Assembly (NCBI GenBank): GCA_013420905.1
Contig: JAAXNY010000009.1
Location: forward strand, 1,674,001 to 1,738,000
Direction of reading: 5' to 3'
Source of the DNA: Collybia mongolica
Taxonomy: Eukaryota > Basidiomycota > Agaricomycetes > Agaricales > Clitocybaceae
Length of the DNA: 64,000 bases
A program made the translations under genes and the position numbers. Below the pieces are notes generated by a model, which ran no database searches, was not told the origin of the DNA, and saw nothing but the letters and a program-made list of their open reading frames with translations. The stretch's first letter is position 1. Every line of letters starts with the position of its first letter. This document shows, piece by piece, positions 61,104 to 64,000 of this stretch.

Positions 61104-62557
61104 ATGACCACACAAAACTCTTCAGCCGGAATAGAAAGCAATCCCACATTTGATATCTATGGCGCGTATCAACAAATCCTGAAGAATGAGGAAGTATGTC
61201 CCCATCCAACTTGTTCGTCGCCGTTTAATGTAAAGAAGATTTATTCACCACAAGATCTCAACGCCGCTGGCCGCGATCCTTGCACTCACCGAATTGATCG
61301 AAAACTCCACTGGTGGGTCTAGCCCCTCGGGCGCAACTTTACAGTCAAGCCTTAACCCTAGTCTCTAGCTGGAACGATGTTCGAGCTAGTCAAAGCTCTC
61401 AACGATGGCGCGGAAGCACTGAGGAAGCAATCATCTAATGCTATCAGCTTGAACGCTGGTTGCGAATTATTTATCGCGTTTGTTACCCTGTTTCCCCACG
61501 AATCAGTCGTATGTCTCAGCGCGCTCGCTTCATTCTTAATATTCATCCACCTAGAGCTTTGCCGACCTGAAAACTAAACTAGTACGACACGGTCAACAGT
61601 ATGCAACAGAGGCTCTTACCTATCGTAAGGCTATTGCAGAGCTTTCCGTCGGATTCATCAAAGACGGCTCTGTGGTATGTGACCAATAAACCATCTTTGA
61701 TATGCTTATCGAGTTTAACACGAAGATCCTAACTCATTCCTATTCAAGAGTAGTCATGCAAACACTTTTACTCGCGCACACGCGAAAAAGAATATCAGGT
61801 CTCGACCTCTTCAAACTCCACAATTGGCAAATGCTAATACTTTTTGACTCTCAAGTTTTCGTCACAGAAGCCCGGCCTCGTGGTCTTGGGTCAGTTTTGA
61901 AGAACTTCGGGTTTTCATCTTGTTAAATTTAACTATGGCCACAGTATTAAGACCGCTGAAGCCCTGACCGCTGCGGGTGTTCCCTGTACCGTTATATTGG
62001 ATTCTGCTGTCGCTTATGTGATGGAAAAAGTAGACTTCGTGCTTGTCGGTTCTGAAGCTGTTGTAGAGAGTGGGGGGCTCATTAATGCAGTCGGAAGCAA
62101 CCAAATCGCGATCATCGCAAAAGCTGCCAACAAGCCTTTTTATGCCCTTGCGGAAAGGTACGTCAAGAAGAAAGCATATTTTCCCCTGGTTGTCTTACAG
62201 TTTCGCGCCAGCTATAAATTCCATCGACTATTTCCGCTCTCACAATACGACCTACCCAATCACAACTCTCGTATCTTCTCATTTCCACGCTTACCCCAGC
62301 CAGTCGTCGACGCTGGGACGAGCGCTACCGAAGAAAACCCCGGAGGTACCATACCCACGACCATCACCCAGGAACAAATCTCCCAAAATAATCCTGACGT
62401 AGACTATACAAGGTATATCTTGATATTAAAAATGGCCGCTTTCTCTGTTCATTCACCCCTCGCTAGGCCCGATCTGATCTCCCTGGTTTTCTCAGATGTC
62501 GGTAGTCTAACGCCTGAAGGCGTGAGCCAGTACCTTGTAGGGATGTTTGCTGGGTAG
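61104..62557 (+). CDS. GCN3: eIF2B alpha subunit (GCN3)
   Basis: Exons 61104-61193, 61255-61312, 61369-61505, 61555-61674, 61726-61798, 61856-61889, 61945-62157, 62212-62412 and 62467-62557 give 338 aa. Landmarks are PLAAILALTELIENS, NAISLNAGCELFIAFVT, ILTHSYSRVVMQTLLLA, FVTEARPRGLGIKTAEAL, VDFVLVGSEAVVESGGLIN and SDVGSLTPEGVSQYL. It is the regulatory subunit of the eIF2 exchange factor that senses phosphorylated eIF2 and drives general amino-acid control. Introns 62158-62211 and 62413-62466 (54 nt each) have no in-frame stop; splicing them restores ALAESYKFHRLFPLSQYDLP and DYTRPDLISLVFSD. Confidence 0.96.
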
Positions 62558-63459
62558 CATGCTTCACAAACACGCCCCCGATGTAATGAGTGGTCTGAAC
62601 GACGATGGATTATCACGATAACCGATAAACTTCATTTTCATCATGAATGATCGTCTTCAATTTCAGCCCCTTTTGGCCTTCCAATGGTCAACATGATGCA
62701 CGACGTCCAATCAAGCCGATCATTTGGTGTTTTATTTTTTTTTCATTCTCACACTAGAATTCATTATGAGTCTTCAATCCTCTGCGATCTCTCACTGGGC
62801 TTTTCGGCATTTCGTATCGATTCCGGTGCAGTTCCACCAGACTCCCACTTGCGTTACTGGTACAGGCCATGTATGTGACTACGTTTGCCAAGCTTGACGC
62901 GCCTCGCGTTAGCCCACGTTTTCTGGCGTCTTTGCGCCATACGACCCACTCTACGGAATGCCTCGAGCTTCACACGCTGTTTACTGTGTGGTTTGTCCTA
63001 CAATGGCTCAAAAAACACGACGACTCACAAATATAGATAGATTCACCTTGCTATCGGGAAACGGTGGTGATGAGCGCACAGGAACCTGGTTTGAATTTTA
63101 GAATTTAAACAGTGGAACCTGATCCCTGGGAAATGTGATTTCGGTCGCATTACACCAATGCCTCTATCTTGATATAACCGTACAGAAAGCGGCCCGATTT
63201 CTCGATCAGCCTTTAATCAGTTATACGTCTCTTTCATTTGTGATATCGGGGCTTCTTGGATTGTCGCTCAAAGTATAAAAACTCATGGCCGATAATCCAG
63301 AGCCTTCAACCACCCCGCCTTTTAGCCACCCACGCCGTCGCGACCCAAAAACGTAGTCATGTGCAAGTGGCGACAGTAAGGAACACCTAGCACCACTAGC
63401 ATGACATTGAACATTGACATTTGTTTTAAGAGTTCAAGATACTTACAGCGGTTGTGGCC
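62558..63459. other. Intergenic, no supported gene
   Basis: Downstream of GCN3 there is no convincing coding region for about 0.9 kb. A TATAAAA element at 63273-63279 is followed at 63285 by a short open frame (MADNPEPSTTPPFSHPRRR) that could be a first exon of the next gene, but I cannot join it in phase. I found no tRNA. Confidence 0.4.
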
Positions 63460-63908
63460 ATGTCTACGCGTTGGTATGACTTCATGTCGGCGTCCTCGCA
63501 GTTTGAGCTAATAAAAAAAAACCCCCGACAGCCAGACCAGTTGGTGAGCTTCACGTCAGAAAAAAGCAGCACGAACTCAGATGCGTTGCGCAGATTCAGT
63601 GCGATGATCGATATTGCAAATTCAGTCCAACCCATCCCGAGCCAGGAGAGTGTGGACCAGATTGTCTTACTACCTGTTGGCAATAGTGAGTCACCAACAA
63701 ACAGTCCCCCCCGAAAAATTGTCGCTGAAAGTGTCATGCATAACTAGCCGGCAGTTCCCCGAACAATACAGTGCGAACCCTTTGTCGGGTGGCAAGGAGG
63801 CAGCTACTGATTATCTTTTTGATAGATCGTAGAATTAACAGGGTTTGTCCGGCTTGTGAGCAGGCTCTCCAACGCCAACAGAGAACGGGACGTGGCGGCA
63901 GAAGCTAG
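63460..63908 (+). CDS. Hypothetical protein, two-exon model, start uncertain
   Basis: Exon 63460-63685 joins through a 62-nt intron with a GTGAGT donor to 63748-63908, giving 128 aa. The sequence begins MSTRWYDFMSASSQFELIK and ends with CPACEQALQRQQ and a basic tail; I recognise no family. The upstream short frame at 63285 may be an earlier exon. A minus-strand exon can also be drawn over the 3' part (63931-63804), so strand is not certain. Confidence 0.35.
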
Positions 63909-64000
63909 ATGGCCCTGCCGATCTAGAACCTCTGAAATATAATAGAGTGTGGCAAGGGGCATAATAGATTTAAAGATATTGAAACGACCATACCTTTTGA

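Noticed and set aside
63804..63931. Minus-strand terminal exon with a possible 62-nt intron to the right edge
   Set aside because: It conflicts with the plus-strand two-exon model that has a GTGAGT donor. Too little sequence remains to decide, so it was not annotated.

Overview
The window is a gene-dense piece of fungal nuclear chromosome, most likely from a mushroom-forming basidiomycete (Agaricomycotina). The evidence is the architecture: nearly every gene is cut by many very short introns (mostly 48-62 nt), exons are often tiny, spacers are short, and the gene set is typical fungal housekeeping. By hand-joining exons in frame I recovered 24 well-supported protein-coding models with about 185 introns, one partial gene at the left edge and two weak hypothetical genes. 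I see no rRNA, no tRNA I can support, no CRISPR array, no transposon and no prokaryotic-type operon.

Layout. 1-2.6 kb: 3' end of an RsfS/Iojap-type gene, then an SPF45-like splicing factor (+). 2.75-10 kb (-): succinate dehydrogenase flavoprotein, a TBC1D5-type RabGAP, and the RMD5/GID2 ubiquitin-ligase subunit, which lies head-to-head with the ribosome-biogenesis WD protein NSA1 (+). 11.6-21.1 kb (-): pirin, amino-acid permease, a crotonase (enoyl-CoA isomerase-like) ending in HKL, and an ARM-repeat SmgGDS homologue. 21.3-26.5 kb: OTU deubiquitinase (+), AP-1 beta adaptin (-), and an RMP1/NEPRO-like protein (+). 27-30.6 kb (-): a secreted GPI-type cupredoxin and an Mso1-domain exocytosis protein. 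30.9-35.7 kb (+): sulfide:quinone oxidoreductase and the inner nuclear membrane protein HEH1/SRC1. 36-43.4 kb: VPS23/TSG101 (-), a TEA/ATTS transcription factor (+), and NOC3 (-). 43.5-56.9 kb (+): APC5, a very long XMAP215/STU2 homologue and a GPT2/SCT1-type acyltransferase. 57-60 kb (-): methionine aminopeptidase 1 and an orphan ORF. 61.1-62.6 kb (+): eIF2B alpha (GCN3). 63.4-63.9 kb (+): a weak hypothetical gene.

The genes do not form a metabolic cluster. They are independent housekeeping functions: mitochondrial electron input to ubiquinone, ribosome assembly (NSA1, NOC3, RMP1-like), membrane traffic (AP-1, VPS23, TBC, Mso1), ubiquitin control (RMD5, APC5, OTU), microtubules and translation control. 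Several pairs share a short divergent promoter.

I found no undescribed system. The notable signals are at the level of gene structure: seven non-canonical GC-AG introns, recurrent microexons (including an 8-nt exon in the sulfide oxidoreductase and a possible 2-nt exon in methionine aminopeptidase), at least nine stop-free introns with length divisible by three, and a recurring CACGTG/ATCACGT motif in the promoters. All protein identifications are from pattern recognition and recall of family signatures, not from a database search.
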